64,000 nt of DNA from Forficula auricularia (taxonomy: Eukaryota; Arthropoda; Insecta; Dermaptera; Forficulidae): contig JALMQS010000916.1 in assembly GCA_024734495.1 (NCBI GenBank), forward strand, positions 62,001 to 126,000, written 5' to 3'. The notes beneath the pieces are model-generated. The model ran no database searches. It worked only from the letters and a program-made list of their open reading frames with translations, and was not told the origin of the DNA. Below, piece after piece: positions 48,301 through 56,969 of this stretch. The number at the start of each line of letters is the position of its first letter. Within the stretch, counting starts at the first letter, position 1. Made by a program: the position numbers and the translations under genes.

Positions 48301-51300
48301 CATCTGGCCAATTACTCAATTCTGACCTATACTGCCAACAACTGACCAGATTGAAGCAGGCGATCGACGAGAAGCGGCCAGAATTGGCCAATAGGAAGGG
48401 TGTTGTGTTCCATCAAGTGGACGCCAGACGCTCACATCGTTAACAACGCGCCAGAAGCTCCGAGAGTGGGATGGGAGGTTATATCGCACCCACCGTATAG
48501 CCCATACCTGACACCAACCGATTATCACATTTTCAAGCATTTAAAAATTTCCTTGATGGTACAAAACTGGCCTCAAGAGAGGCTTGTGAAAATGAGCTGG
48601 TCAAGTTTTTCACCAATAGGACTTCTTCAATTGTGGAATTATAAGATTCCAAAATTTCTTTAATATAATACACTTTTCTAGGTAATTTAAAAAATAACAA
48701 ATCTATAGTTTATAGTAAGACCAAAGTTTCGTATCTCTATTAAGACACTTCATCAGATTTCCGAGAATCTGTAAAATTGTTTGTATATATATATATATAT
48801 TTTTTTTTTTTTATTTTTTTTTTATTTATTTATTGTCACCGGGAACAAGGCCCATTTAGACAGCACATCAGTAAAGTGTTAGTAGGATTAGTGAGGGAGC
48901 CGAGATTTAGCCGGTCGAAATTTTATATGCTAGCTAGGCTCGAACCCGGGCCTCCCGCTTGAACATCGTCATCAACGATGCTGAAGCGGGGCCAACGCCT
49001 TAGCCAGCTCGTACAACCCGATTCCCCAAAAATTTTGTAAATGAAAAAGAAAAACACAAAAACTGCAATACTTACATTAGTGAAAGTGAAAATACGAACA
49101 AGTGAGATTATTTTAGCTCTCCTTGAAGAGCCGGCCCTCAAAACACTTTTTTAAGATAACATGTTTAAACGTATTTTAAAGACCTATTTAAAGATTTCTT
49201 ATTTGAAGAGGTGAGCATTTTTTTTTTTATTAAGATTTTATGTTTCCGGTGTTGCTCAATTTTTTTTTCCACTTTGATGATTCTACTATCTGTGGATCAT
49301 CCAACTAAACTTACTTGTAATAAACTCATAAATTACAAGCCTAGAAAGAAGGAATAGTCAACAAAGTCTAATTATAATTGCTCGTTTTTTATCTACCAAT
49401 TTTGGGACGGAACCAGGACTGGAGGAGCTAAGGGGGCCACTCAAATGGGGCGCTTGTAACTTACAATGGAAATTAATTACAATGATGTGATTAGCGAATT
49501 TGCTATAAGAAAGGCGTGATTAAAACATGCATTCGAAGAGTACAAATATATAATATTATATATATTTATTTATATGGTTTTTTAAATAGTTTTATTTTAA
49601 ATTTACCTAGAAATTATTTTGACCCTGGCAATAAACGGACCCAAAAAATATTTTGCCTAGAAACGCAAATTAGCTTAACCCGTCCCTGTATGTAGCTCTA
49701 AAAATTATTATAATTTTTTTAAGAAATGTACCTATATATTTTTTTAATTTCATTCATAAAAACCTTCATTTAAATTTACATATAGCTCTATCTACTGATT
49801 CTAGAGGGCTTGATGAGTTTTAATAAAGAGATGAAACGATGTGTTATTAGAAATTACAGCATTAAATCTAAATAAGAATTTACTAAGGTTATCAAAGTTG
49901 TTATTAAATAAGTTAGATTGTATGATGGAAATATAAAAACTGTATGCTTTTGATAAATCAATACATTTTTAAATCATTTGTATATGCAGACTAGTCTGCA
50001 TATAATATAGTTGATTTATGTAATAATGAGATATAGAATCTATGAGCCATTGAACTTTTAATTTTAGGAAAGACATACGTCTAGTGTTTGGAGCTTAAAC
50101 CCAAGGCACTCCCTCTGCCACCCTAAACCAAAGATACCCATCTATCGAGTTGACACACAAACAACAGTGTTCTCCCGGTGGATAATTTTGGAATCACTCC
50201 AGATATCTTGACAAATTCTGAACAAACAACACTTCTCGCCGACTAACCATGCTCTCTCAAATTACTACAACCAATAAAAGAAATTCAACTAAAGAAATTG
50301 TTGGCCATAAAGAAGAAACCACATTTCAGCATACATAAGCATCCGGCTAATCAGAATATCGGCGAGGTATTCCTGCAAGCCCTAAAAAATACTGCGGAAA
50401 GAAAATCAAGGTTACTCCTAAAAACATACCCCAAATTGTACCTTTAATCAAAGTTAGTTGGTTTAACCCCAATCCAGTAAAAAGTGGGTATCATTGGATA
50501 AATCCGGCCATAATAGCAAACACAGCCCCCAGCTGGCTGCCCCTCTCTCGGGTCTAAAAACGCCATTCGGATTTGAGACGAAGCTCCTGTTTTTAAATTG
50601 TCATTTTGGATTGAATTTAATTACCACCGAAATGGAACTTTTTCAAATGCTAAAACATCACCGTTAACTCGTAGTGTTATCTCCCAAATCACCGTTAACC
50701 AGTAGTGTTATGTCCCAAATTCGAAAGAACAGTATAATATTAGTATAAACGAGAATGAAATAAATTCTTGAAAATATTTTTTTTAATAGTAAAAATCTTC
50801 GTGTTTAAAAATGGAACAAAATGTTTCTGAATCGTTTGAAGTTATATTTAACTTTGGTGTATATATATAATAATTGTATTTATTAAATAATACAATCAAA
50901 AGCATTATACTAATAATATATATTCTGTTAGTTATTTACTTACCCGCCATTTCCTGGCAAAGAATGTAATTATCTTCGCGCTCAAATTGCACGGATTTCA
51001 GCTGCAACCATTATCTCCCCAAAAGGATTTTTTACTACGTCACAGGATGAGGAAGAGATAGAAGAACAAGAAAATGAAGGTTTCTTTTTTTTATTTTTAA
51101 CTAATTTTTAATTTCCATATGTCTTATTTAAAACACTAATGATTTTTTTATTAATTTATTCAAGCTGAGGACATTCTCGTTAACGCTTATTATGATAGGA
51201 TACCTTTAATTAATCTAGCGGATCCGAATATGTCTTCCTGGTGTCATCATAGGCAACATATTTTAAAACAGGGCCGAGTCGTATGGTGGAATCCCATAAA

Positions 51301-54300
51301 GGTAACTTTTCTAACGAAGTTCAAAATAAATACAACCTTGACTTGACTTATTTCCCGTATAATTAAAGTTCGTTACATTTTAAAATTAAGGATTTTTTTC
51401 TTTCCGATTCCATAAATAGTATGGTGAAGAATCATGTTGGAAAAAATGTTTTTGCTTCCTTTTTTCAAAGTATCTCATAAACGGCTAAAACTATTTTAAT
51501 AGTGGAGGAAAAAAATTAAAGGCAGCCCAAAGATAAAGAAAAGTAAAAATTCCGAAAAAAATAATTTATTGGAACGTGATTTTCATTATCTTAAAATTAA
51601 ATGTTTCCTTCTTCAGGATATAAAAGGGGGGACAAATTTTTGTTAATATTAATAGGAACTATAAAGAAGGATAATTAATATAAGAGAGTTGTTTTTAAAC
51701 AAGATATATATATCGCTAGACTACTGCTGGTTGAGGCTATTGGAGTCAGCTGAATCTTAAGTCTGTACCAAGAGAGAATGAAAAAGATGTGATCTAGCAT
51801 CATTTCGCTATTAGCCCAAATGACGATTTTTACCAAACACTGAAATGGATCACCTAGTGGATTTGTAATCTGAGATGTTATATATTCAATCCCCCAGTCC
51901 AGCGTATATAGGAAACTCATGATTAATTGATAGCAACACCTTGCACACGTGTTAACTGAGCGCTTGACTGGGGGATTAAATATATAACATCTCAGATTAC
52001 AAATCCTCTAGGTCAGGGTTCCGCAAAGTGTGTGCCGCGGCACACTGGTGTATCGTGGTCATTAGTTGGTGGGCCACGGAAAAATGTAAAGTTTTATGAA
52101 CCACCCACACATAGCTGATAGTTATGCGAGCAGCCTTATCAACGATTGCTCCAAATTTTGATCTGCTGTGCTCAATTAAGCATGCTCACATTTCTCATTA
52201 AACATATTTTCATATTATATTGATTTTAATAATAAATAAATATTAAATAAACATTGGTTTTTACTTTGGTGTACCTTTAAAATTTCTTGATTTTGTAGGT
52301 ATACCTTGAACACAAAAAGTTTGCGGAACACTGCTCTAGGTGATCCATATCAGTGTTTGGTAAAAAGCGTCAGGCGGGCTAATCGCGAAATGATGCTGGA
52401 TCATACCTAGATGGATCACATCTTTTTCATTCTCTCTTGTTCCAGACTTAAGATTCAGCTTACTCCAATAGCCTCAACCAGCAGTAGTCTAGCGATATAG
52501 GTATACTTTGTTTAAAAACGCGGTCAATAACAACTCTCTTTGATATATTAATTATTCTTTAATATATTAATTAGAAAACTATTTAAATTCATTATTTCTT
52601 ACACAGAAATATATAAATTCAGATATTATTATTACTTAATATCTGACAAAAATCACCTGCATTCGATTCGCGATTGAATCAAATATAGGAAATTCATGAT
52701 TTTTAAAGAAGGATTTAAAAAAAGAGGGAAAGACCCCCCCCCCCCCCCCCGAAACGTCGATTTTGAAAAGAATGAAAATGACGTTCCAAAATATTATTTG
52801 TACTTTTCAATATCCTTATTGAGCTGTCTTCTGTCTTTTCTTCATTTTTCCCTAAGTACCTAATACACCAGTCCGTCTCCAAAGAATAAAATATTTATAT
52901 TTTAATCAAATACCTAAGTGAGATCACGGCGTTAAGACTAACAAACAAGGTATATTTTGTAAAAATTAAAAATATTATTTTAAGAGAAATTAATTATTTT
53001 GTCAAAAAATGATTGTATTCTGTCTGGTCAAATTTTTGCGAAAGTCTTATAAAAATTTCCCAAAAAGAGTGACTATCTGCTAAAGAAGCCTAGGAGAATA
53101 TATGGGTTTTCTTAGGATTTTTTCGAAATTTAGCCAGATTATTATTTAAATACTGCATCGATTGGTGGCAAAACGAAATTTATGAACAATATAGTTCCGG
53201 AGATACTAAATTCCAAAGATAGAATTTTTCAGACTCTCCTATGGTACATTACACTATACGGGATATCGGAAAGTTTACAGACATATTTAATTATAATTAA
53301 GAAACTCTTCTTAACATTGTTACAAAAAACTAAACCAACATTAAACAATAAATAATACATTTCTTAAGAAAATTTTAATTCATAGTTACAACACAGTTTC
53401 TGAGATAATAATAAATAATGAAAAATGTATAATGAAAAATTTGCACTAAAAACAAGTTGGCAACAGCGCATTTATTTAACCTAAAAAGTGGGTTAACTTT
53501 AGTAATTTTTTGACGTTTTTTCGCTGCAGCCATTGTCGCAACAGCTTTCAATCGCTTATTAAGAACTTTTTGTTTTATAAATCTCCCTTTATAATGTACT
53601 TTATCTGAAATTTCTATGATAAATATATATAAGCTCGGACAGTGTTGCCAGATTTGTCAAACGAGCACGGTATTGGCTAGTAGTGGTACATAAACAGCAA
53701 AAAGTTTTGCCTTTATGAATTATGAATCCTTATTGTCTGTTCTATATACTCTAGTATTAACTTTTTTCTAGTATTGTCGCGAAACAACTATCTTAAAATA
53801 AAAGAAACTGCTAGTTTTTGTAAAAATTACGATCAAAACAAACTACAAAGTTCCAAATGGGATATCCTTTATCCTTATCTTATTACATGACATACAGGTT
53901 GAAGATGAATTGGCTGAAAACGAAACCGAAGAGGAAGAGGAGGAGGAGGATGGGAAATTAGAGGCCGAAGTGGTTCGTGAGGTGGGTCCGCCACTGCTCT
54001 CTTCTCTCCACGATGATGCAACCCTGGAGGCTATCGTTCCATGGACAACGCGCTTACCCAATGATATACTCACTGATATTGGTGTGGTTTTAGTACGTTC
54101 GAATCTTTGGCCCGGTGCATTTACATTCGCAAATAAAGGAGGAAGGTAACTTAATATAATAATCAAAATTGCAACCGATTTTAGTTACCATATTTGCTGG
54201 AAAATTGTATCAGCTCCAGAACATATCCCAAATATTTCGAATCGAGTTTATGGAAGACTCTAATACCTCTCTCTCTTTCTCCCTACGACCCTCAAATTTT

Positions 54301-55820
54301 GGTATTCTATGAGAAAAATACGAAATCTCTTGCAAATTTCATAAATGAATATTATAATTTTTTTCAATTTTGGTGCTTGAGCTGTTTAGAACACTTTTGG
54401 AAGCAACTTAAGGTTGCTCGGACATTAAGGCAATGTTGGATTAAAAATCTGAATTTTTAATATGTTATTAATCGATAACAAATAAGTATAAAATAATTTT
54501 TTGAAAAAGATCTGACGAGGGGTTTTTATGTAATTAATTATTAAAAATCGGACTTTTAACACGTAGTGAATAGAAAATGTTGGCTGAAAGAACATAAGTA
54601 ATTAAATAATTGTTTAGTACAATAATTTATGAATGCGTTTTTCAAAAATTTGGCGTCTGTAGTTTTCCGTTGCTACAAAACTGGCAGAGGTAACGTAATT
54701 GTGGCTAGTAACAAAACTCTTTAAAAATTTATTTTCTTCCCAGTATATTATAATTTAATGTAAATCAAAATATGTATGTATTAACACAATTTTTGCTGAA
54801 TTTTGGAAGATTACTGGTAGCCCAGTCATATTAGGGTTTCCTCTCGGAATGAAAGATAATAAGCGGTAAATTGGTATAAACCTTTGTTTTGTCATCCTAA
54901 ATGTTGTCTCAAAAGTCACAAATGCTATCGTGACCGCGTCTTAAGATATTGAAGGTCAAAGGTCATAAAAATAGGTTTTTCTCGAATATCTGGCTTCCTA
55001 TTGCTTAAATGAGATTTGTACTTATTATAAAAGTTGTAGAGTATAAAATTCTCTACAACTTTTGTTTATTTTTTTCATACGATTAACCATTTTTGGGGTA
55101 GAGCGCGAAGAGTGCGCAGCGCACAGTCATATATGGCCTAATGCAAGGTCAAGCGTGTCAAGCGAGTCAGGTCATAGGTTGCCGAAGCCTGATTTAGTTT
55201 ATTGTAAAATAATATATGTATTAAAAAAAAATTAATTCTTTTTTCTTTTCAAGATTACAAATTATTTTAAAACTATTAATATGGACATAAACAAGACTTA
55301 TAATTATTGGATAAAAATACTTGGTAGGTTTCACATTAAGATATAAAAAATAAAACGAATTTATTTTTAGAGAATCTTTAATCTCGAATATATATCGATA
55401 TAAAGATTCTCTAAAAATAAATTCGTTTTATTTTTTATATCTTAATGTGAAACCTACCAAGTATTTTTATCAATAATTTTAAAAAATGTTTCACCAATTA
55501 CCAACACCAAATTCCTTAAAAACTAATAAACAAGACTTTTTTTATTATTTATTAATAAAATTATTATTAAATTTTCAGTCGATTTGAAAATATTTACATC
55601 GGTTGGGGTCACAAATACGTTACATATAATTATTCAGCCACCACCCTTGCCATATATAGAAAACGAATATCCACTTGGGCCGGAGATTTTGGAAATTGAT
55701 GATCCAACTGTAGACGAAGAAGAGGCCTGGCGATTATCCCAACAAAAAGATTATTTCGGAGAGGAGGAGCAGGAAAATGAAAGTGAAACCGAAATTTCCG
55801 AGGGTGATTTGGATGATTAG
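33342..55820 (+). CDS. RSPH4A: Radial spoke head protein, RSPH4A/RSPH6A family
   Basis: Eleven exons join in phase: 33342-33361, 33418-33657, 37754-37943, 43896-44134, 44694-44781, 47092-47304, 47375-47494, 50932-51079, 51165-51301, 53898-54145 and 55579-55820, about 627 codons. The family forms the head of axonemal radial spokes, which relay signals from the central pair to dynein in motile cilia and sperm flagella. Visible marks are AKAFLQK and [11 protein letters not shown] (about 75-100), FWGKIFG (about 230), GANKYTYFV (about 330), [34 protein letters not shown] (about 375), [16 protein letters not shown] and YIGWGHKY (about 500-560), plus several acidic Glu-rich stretches. One base too many in the last exon breaks the frame after YNYS. 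Vertebrates have two paralogues; I cannot say which is closer. Confidence 0.93.
33418..33657 (+). CDS. RSPH4A: RSPH exon 2
   Basis: Low-complexity Ser/Ala/Glu N-terminus leading into the conserved [20 protein letters not shown]. Donor at GTAAAT (the raw frame would read a stop here, so splicing is required). Confidence 0.88.
33878..33913 (-). ncRNA. Hammerhead-ribozyme-like motif H1
   Basis: Minus strand: CTAATGA (one change from CTGANGA), one extra A, stem II GAGGGC/GCCCTC with an AAA loop, then GAAAC and a stem III ACT/AGT ending in the expected GTC cleavage triplet. Confidence 0.6.
34385..34421 (+). ncRNA. Hammerhead-like motif H2 (partner of H1)
   Basis: Plus strand: CTGCGATGA core with two extra bases, stem II weakened (GAGGAG against CCCTC), then GAAAC TATAGTC. 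Probably a decayed copy. Confidence 0.5.
34480..35180. other. Intron 2 DNA, nothing recognised
   Basis: No exon or clear repeat was found. A short open frame at 34854-35081 has no family features. Confidence 0.4.
35185..35460 (-). pseudogene. LINE C-terminal scrap
   Basis: Minus-strand text with DFQRFQLA and [14 protein letters not shown] matches the LINE tail type seen at 45235-45470 ([21 protein letters not shown]). This is the end segment of a non-LTR retrotransposon polyprotein. Confidence 0.5.
36000..36640 (-). pseudogene. RTE-like LINE 3' region
   Basis: Minus strand carries [39 protein letters not shown] and a basic [11 protein letters not shown], the usual C-terminal segment of RTE-like reverse transcriptase proteins. 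Downstream (lower coordinates) it is GC-rich and full of stops. The open frames on the + strand here are shadows. Confidence 0.7.
36643..37527 (+). mobile_element. mariner relic with both ends formed by the transposase 3' region
   Basis: The last 200 bp (transposase C-terminus plus terminal repeat) appears at both ends in opposite orientation: minus strand at 36643-36850, plus strand at about 37320-37527. Between them is a decayed N-terminal region. The + strand reads WESHNARSN (first conserved residue of the HDNARPH motif changed), then [10 protein letters not shown] and [18 protein letters not shown] with a stop at about 37466. It lies in RSPH intron 2. Confidence 0.75.
37754..37943 (+). 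CDS. RSPH4A: RSPH exon 3
   Basis: Acceptor TTTCTAG. Encodes [20 protein letters not shown], the conserved dimerisation-like start of the family domain, to AMEYIN before GTAAGA. Confidence 0.9.
38173..38519. mobile_element. Palindromic element (TTGTTTTGATCGCGC ends), simple copy
   Basis: Arms of about 170 bp with ends TTGTTTTGATCGCGCTTTTT and complement. A larger relative containing two inserted hairpins or elements is at 51683-52540. RSPH intron 3. Confidence 0.75.
39011..39509. repeat. Inverted repeat with tRNA-like B boxes
   Basis: Arms at about 39011-39260 and 39270-39509 are imperfect reverse complements. Each includes a TCGAACCCGAG or GGTTCGATTC box, suggesting two SINE copies in opposite orientation. 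Related text occurs at 45510-45570. Confidence 0.5.
39579..39787. repeat. AT-rich perfect palindrome
   Basis: GAGAAACAAAGAGGTTGTCC at the left is mirrored at 39768-39787, and the intervening TATATA tract is also palindromic. Related scraps with GCAGAGGACAAC text occur near 35880 and 37640, linked to the hammerhead-type repeats. Confidence 0.6.
39973..40008 (-). ncRNA. Hammerhead-like motif H3, degenerate
   Basis: Minus strand: CTTGATGCA core-like start, stem II GAAGG CAAAA CCTTC, GAAACTATAATC. The core has one change and the cleavage triplet is ATC. Confidence 0.4.
40138..40169 (-). ncRNA. Hammerhead-like motif H4
   Basis: Minus strand: CTGAAGA, extra A, stem II GGAGG/CCTCC with loop AAAGAT, then GAAAC and GTC. 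Deletion-damaged relatives are at about 51590-51640 (stem II lost) and 52735-52800 (5' half replaced by poly-C). Confidence 0.65.
40200..41190. other. Intron 3 DNA without recognised features
   Basis: Includes a C-rich patch (about 40667-40720). No exon supported. Confidence 0.4.
41440..41720 (-). pseudogene. LINE C-terminal scrap
   Basis: Minus-strand frame with [19 protein letters not shown], same tail type as 45235-45470. Confidence 0.5.
42225..42305 (-). repeat. Degenerate SINE-like copy
   Basis: Reverse complement contains GGGTTCGACTTCTAAGGAGACGA, close to the B-box region of the SINE at 9597-9745. A second degenerate copy is at 42845-42960 on the + strand and a third near 44930-45060 on the minus strand. 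Confidence 0.4.
43088..43127 (-). ncRNA. Hammerhead-like motif H5
   Basis: Minus strand: CTGAGGA (perfect CTGANGA), one extra T, stem II GGTC/GACC with a longer loop, GAAAC, stem III ACT/AGT around GTAT, cleavage triplet GTT. Confidence 0.6.
43700..43739 (+). ncRNA. Hammerhead-like motif H6 (partner of H5)
   Basis: Same motif as H5 on the + strand in the right arm of the same element. Confidence 0.6.
43896..44134 (+). CDS. RSPH4A: RSPH exon 4
   Basis: Acceptor TTTTAG, donor GTAAGA. A run of acidic residues, then [20 protein letters not shown] and [14 protein letters not shown], matching the family's central helical region. Confidence 0.93.
44290..44545 (-). pseudogene. RTE-type LINE 3' end
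   Basis: Minus strand reads [20 protein letters not shown] and on to the same SNQS end as the copy at 6315-6795. In RSPH intron 4, antisense to the gene. Confidence 0.8.
44694..44781 (+). CDS. RSPH4A: RSPH exon 5
   Basis: Encodes [20 protein letters not shown], a strong family signature. Acceptor GCTAG, donor GTAAGT. Confidence 0.95.
45235..45470 (+). pseudogene. LINE 3' end
   Basis: The + strand encodes text with [17 protein letters not shown] and [15 protein letters not shown] before a 3' tail containing CTTCTTGCATTCGATTGCATT. This is a typical C-terminal block of a non-LTR retrotransposon, poorly framed. Confidence 0.5.
45576..46447 (-). mobile_element. mariner relic with an inserted MITE
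   Basis: Terminal repeats of about 60 bp match (CTACAACTTTATTAAACTAAGATAGG at the left and its complement at the right). On the minus strand the transposase starts near 46379. RSEG-type text [20 protein letters not shown] and [19 protein letters not shown] is the N-terminal DNA-binding region. The centre is deleted, passing directly to the C-terminal [17 protein letters not shown] region. The MITE at 45671-45829 interrupts that end. Confidence 0.8.
45671..45829 (+). mobile_element. hAT-type MITE, copy 3, inside a mariner
   Basis: Ends CGAGGGGTGAACC and GGTTCACCCATCG with target duplication GTCTCCAC (45663-45670, 45830-45837). Same family as 22586-22735. Confidence 0.88.
46650..46971. mobile_element. 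TTAA-flanked MITE with CGNCGACA repeats
   Basis: Ends CCCTTTGCACTCCG and GGAGTGCTGAGGG, each next to TTAA (46646-46649, 46972-46975), a piggyBac-like arrangement. The right half (46845-46960) holds three GC-rich units with TGTCGCC and GGCGACAA in an otherwise AT-rich element. Confidence 0.7.
47092..47304 (+). CDS. RSPH4A: RSPH exon 6
   Basis: Acidic linker (Glu-rich) followed by a proline-rich segment and RPGQGANKY. The donor GTATTA is weak but the phase and homology on both sides fit. Confidence 0.9.
47375..47494 (+). CDS. RSPH4A: RSPH exon 7
   Basis: Encodes TYFVANSP, then [20 protein letters not shown]. Acceptor TTTTTAG, donor GTAAAC. Confidence 0.95.
47562..48668 (+). pseudogene. Decayed mariner transposase in RSPH intron 7
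   Basis: Begins near 47720 ([16 protein letters not shown] by joining frames) and includes [16 protein letters not shown] with the first catalytic Asp. The second motif reads HQVDARRSH instead of HQDNARPH. The third is [11 protein letters not shown]. There are several stops and frameshifts, for instance after MPHEL. No clear terminal repeats could be paired. Confidence 0.85.
48719..48756 (-). ncRNA. Hammerhead-like motif H7
   Basis: Minus strand: CTGATGA (the classical core), extra A, stem II GTGTCT/AGATAC, GAAAC, stem III ACT..GGT and the triplet GTC. No partner arm was found. Confidence 0.65.
48822..49015 (-). mobile_element. tRNA-derived SINE, third family
   Basis: Minus strand: A-box-like TGGCTAAGGCGTTGG, then GGTTCGAGCC B box about 60 bp on, and an A-rich tail (T-rich on + at 48790-48830). 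Not an intact tRNA. Confidence 0.6.
50063..50127 (-). pseudogene. trnL2: Nuclear copy of mitochondrial tRNA-Leu(UAA)
   Basis: Minus strand folds as a tRNA: acceptor TTTAGG/CCTAAA, anticodon arm TTGGG TTTAAGC TCCAA with anticodon TAA. It directly follows the cox1 end. Being nuclear, it is a relic. Confidence 0.75.
50063..50532 (-). pseudogene. Mitochondrial DNA insert (NUMT): cox1 3' end plus trnL2
   Basis: Minus strand from 50532 translates with the invertebrate mitochondrial code (TGA as Trp) into the C-terminal third of cytochrome c oxidase subunit 1. Readable are [57 protein letters not shown] and [14 protein letters not shown] codons stand where the protein needs tryptophan. One TAG after RRYSD and a missing clean cox1 stop show decay. 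It lies inside RSPH intron 7, antisense to the gene. Confidence 0.92.
50932..51079 (+). CDS. RSPH4A: RSPH exon 8
   Basis: Encodes [20 protein letters not shown] and an acidic end. The donor (GTTTCT at 51080) is weak, chosen because it restores phase with exon 9. Confidence 0.88.
51165..51301 (+). CDS. RSPH4A: RSPH exon 9
   Basis: Encodes the segment with [20 protein letters not shown], aligned with the spoke-head domain. Acceptor TTCAAG, donor GTAACT. Confidence 0.93.
51683..52540. mobile_element. Palindromic element (family of 38173-38519) with nested insertions
   Basis: Outer arms 51683-51860 and 52342-52540 match each other and the element at 38173-38519 (GTCTAGACTACTGCTGGTTG type text). 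Inside is a second hairpin (51867-52006, ATTTGTAATCTGAGATGTTA and complement) and a hAT element at 52014-52333. Confidence 0.75.
52014..52333. mobile_element. hAT-type element, 320 bp, nested
   Basis: Ends CAGGGTTCCGCAAAG and TTTGCGGAACACTG with the 8 bp duplication CTCTAGGT (52006-52013, 52334-52341). No transposase. Confidence 0.88.
53103..53793. mobile_element. Second large copy of the AGGTAGTTGTTTC element
   Basis: Matches 26236-26927 in reverse orientation over nearly its full length. The right end GCGAAACAACTA is kept, the left terminal bases are lost. It ends about 105 bp before RSPH exon 10. Confidence 0.75.
53898..54145 (+). CDS. RSPH4A: RSPH exon 10
   Basis: Glu-rich start, then [20 protein letters not shown] and [19 protein letters not shown]. 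Acceptor ACATACAG, donor GTAACT. Confidence 0.95.
54146..55300. other. RSPH intron 10, unclassified
   Basis: No exon or element recognised. A short open frame at 54194-54460 has no family features. Confidence 0.4.
55311..55470. mobile_element. 160 bp perfect-hairpin MITE
   Basis: ATAAAAATACTTGGTAGGTT and its complement bound arms of about 75 bp that are almost perfect. It lies about 110 bp before RSPH exon 11. Confidence 0.75.
55579..55820 (+). CDS. RSPH4A: RSPH exon 11, with a one-base frame break
   Basis: Joined in phase it reads [18 protein letters not shown], then goes out of frame and would stop at about 55703. Shifting by one base near 55635 (at TTCAGCCACC) gives [17 protein letters not shown] and the acidic C-terminus ending GDLDD and TAG at 55818-55820, as expected for the family. 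AATAAA follows at 55830. Confidence 0.85.
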
Positions 55821-56115
55821 GAAATGATTAATAAAATTTTTATGAATGTATTTCTTTTGTTTTGTATTTAAAGAAAATATTAAGAAAATCAAATAATCAT
55901 CTTGCAGGTTAATTATAGCAAAAATCACGATAGGTGTGACATCTCTAAAAGATATATAGAATTAATAATTACATGTAAAATCAGCTCTTCATAACTATTG
56001 GCAACTGCTTGGAGCGTTAGTTAACTGGAATTAAAAAAGTAAACAAATCTGATGGGGCCATTTTTTCTTTAAGTTTGAACACACTCTGTTGCATTGACAA
56101 AACACTTAATATGTA

Positions 56116-56963
56116 CCAGGTGTATGCATATGAAATGACCTTTTTTTTTATGAAAATAAAACACTTTTTTTAAATAGTAAAGAAAAAAATATTTTATCAA
56201 AGTACTCTACATCACTTTCTACACATTTTGACCACATTTCTGGTAATTAGTGGATCCCTTCCAAAAAAAAACTGCTGCTCTTTGGAAGAAACCCATTCAT
56301 GGATCCATTTTTCAACTTCTTCCTAAGTTTTGAAGTGCTGCTCTTTAAGTGGGTGGCCCATCGACGAAAACAGATGGCAGTCGGATGGAGCCAGGTCTGG
56401 TGAGTAAGCCGCATTGGGTAGCAATTCCCAGTTGAGTGCTTCTAGCGTATCCTGAACCGTTTTTGCTTTATGTGAAGGAGCATTGTCATGAAGGAAAATC
56501 ACTTATGTTGCCTTTTTTGATAATCTGGCCGTTTTTCCTGCAATTCCCGGTTCAAATCAATTGATTGTTGTTGGTAGCGTTTAGCATTTACAGTTTCAGC
56601 AGGTTTCAATAGTTCATGATAGACGACACCTTTCTGGTCCTATCGTCATCGTTGAAACCATCTTTTGCATGTTGCTAATGATAGACCATGACTACCATAA
56701 GCTTCTTCAAGCATTCGTTGAGATTTTGCCGCGTTTTTCTTTAAATGACAAAAAAAATTACTGTTGTCCTCATATTATATGCTGTAGGCACAAAATTCGA
56801 CATTTTTAACACAAAAAAATTTTCTGTTGTTGCAGTGCAAATCAAATTTTAAACACTGAACGTTGTTGACAGATGCCAAAGCAATGAAAAAAAATTATAA
56901 GGTTATGGTATAACCTATACAGCCATCTATCGTAAAAGGATCATTTCATATGCATACACCTGG
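56116..56963 (-). mobile_element. mariner relic with clear ends
   Basis: Terminal repeats CCAGGTGTATGCATATGAAA and complement in TA sites (56114-56115, 56964-56965). The minus strand holds a strongly decayed transposase whose C-terminal end is still recognisable (GPPT, LQNLGRS-like, FFQRAAVFFWKG) with many stops. Confidence 0.85.
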
Positions 56964-56969
56964 TATTTC

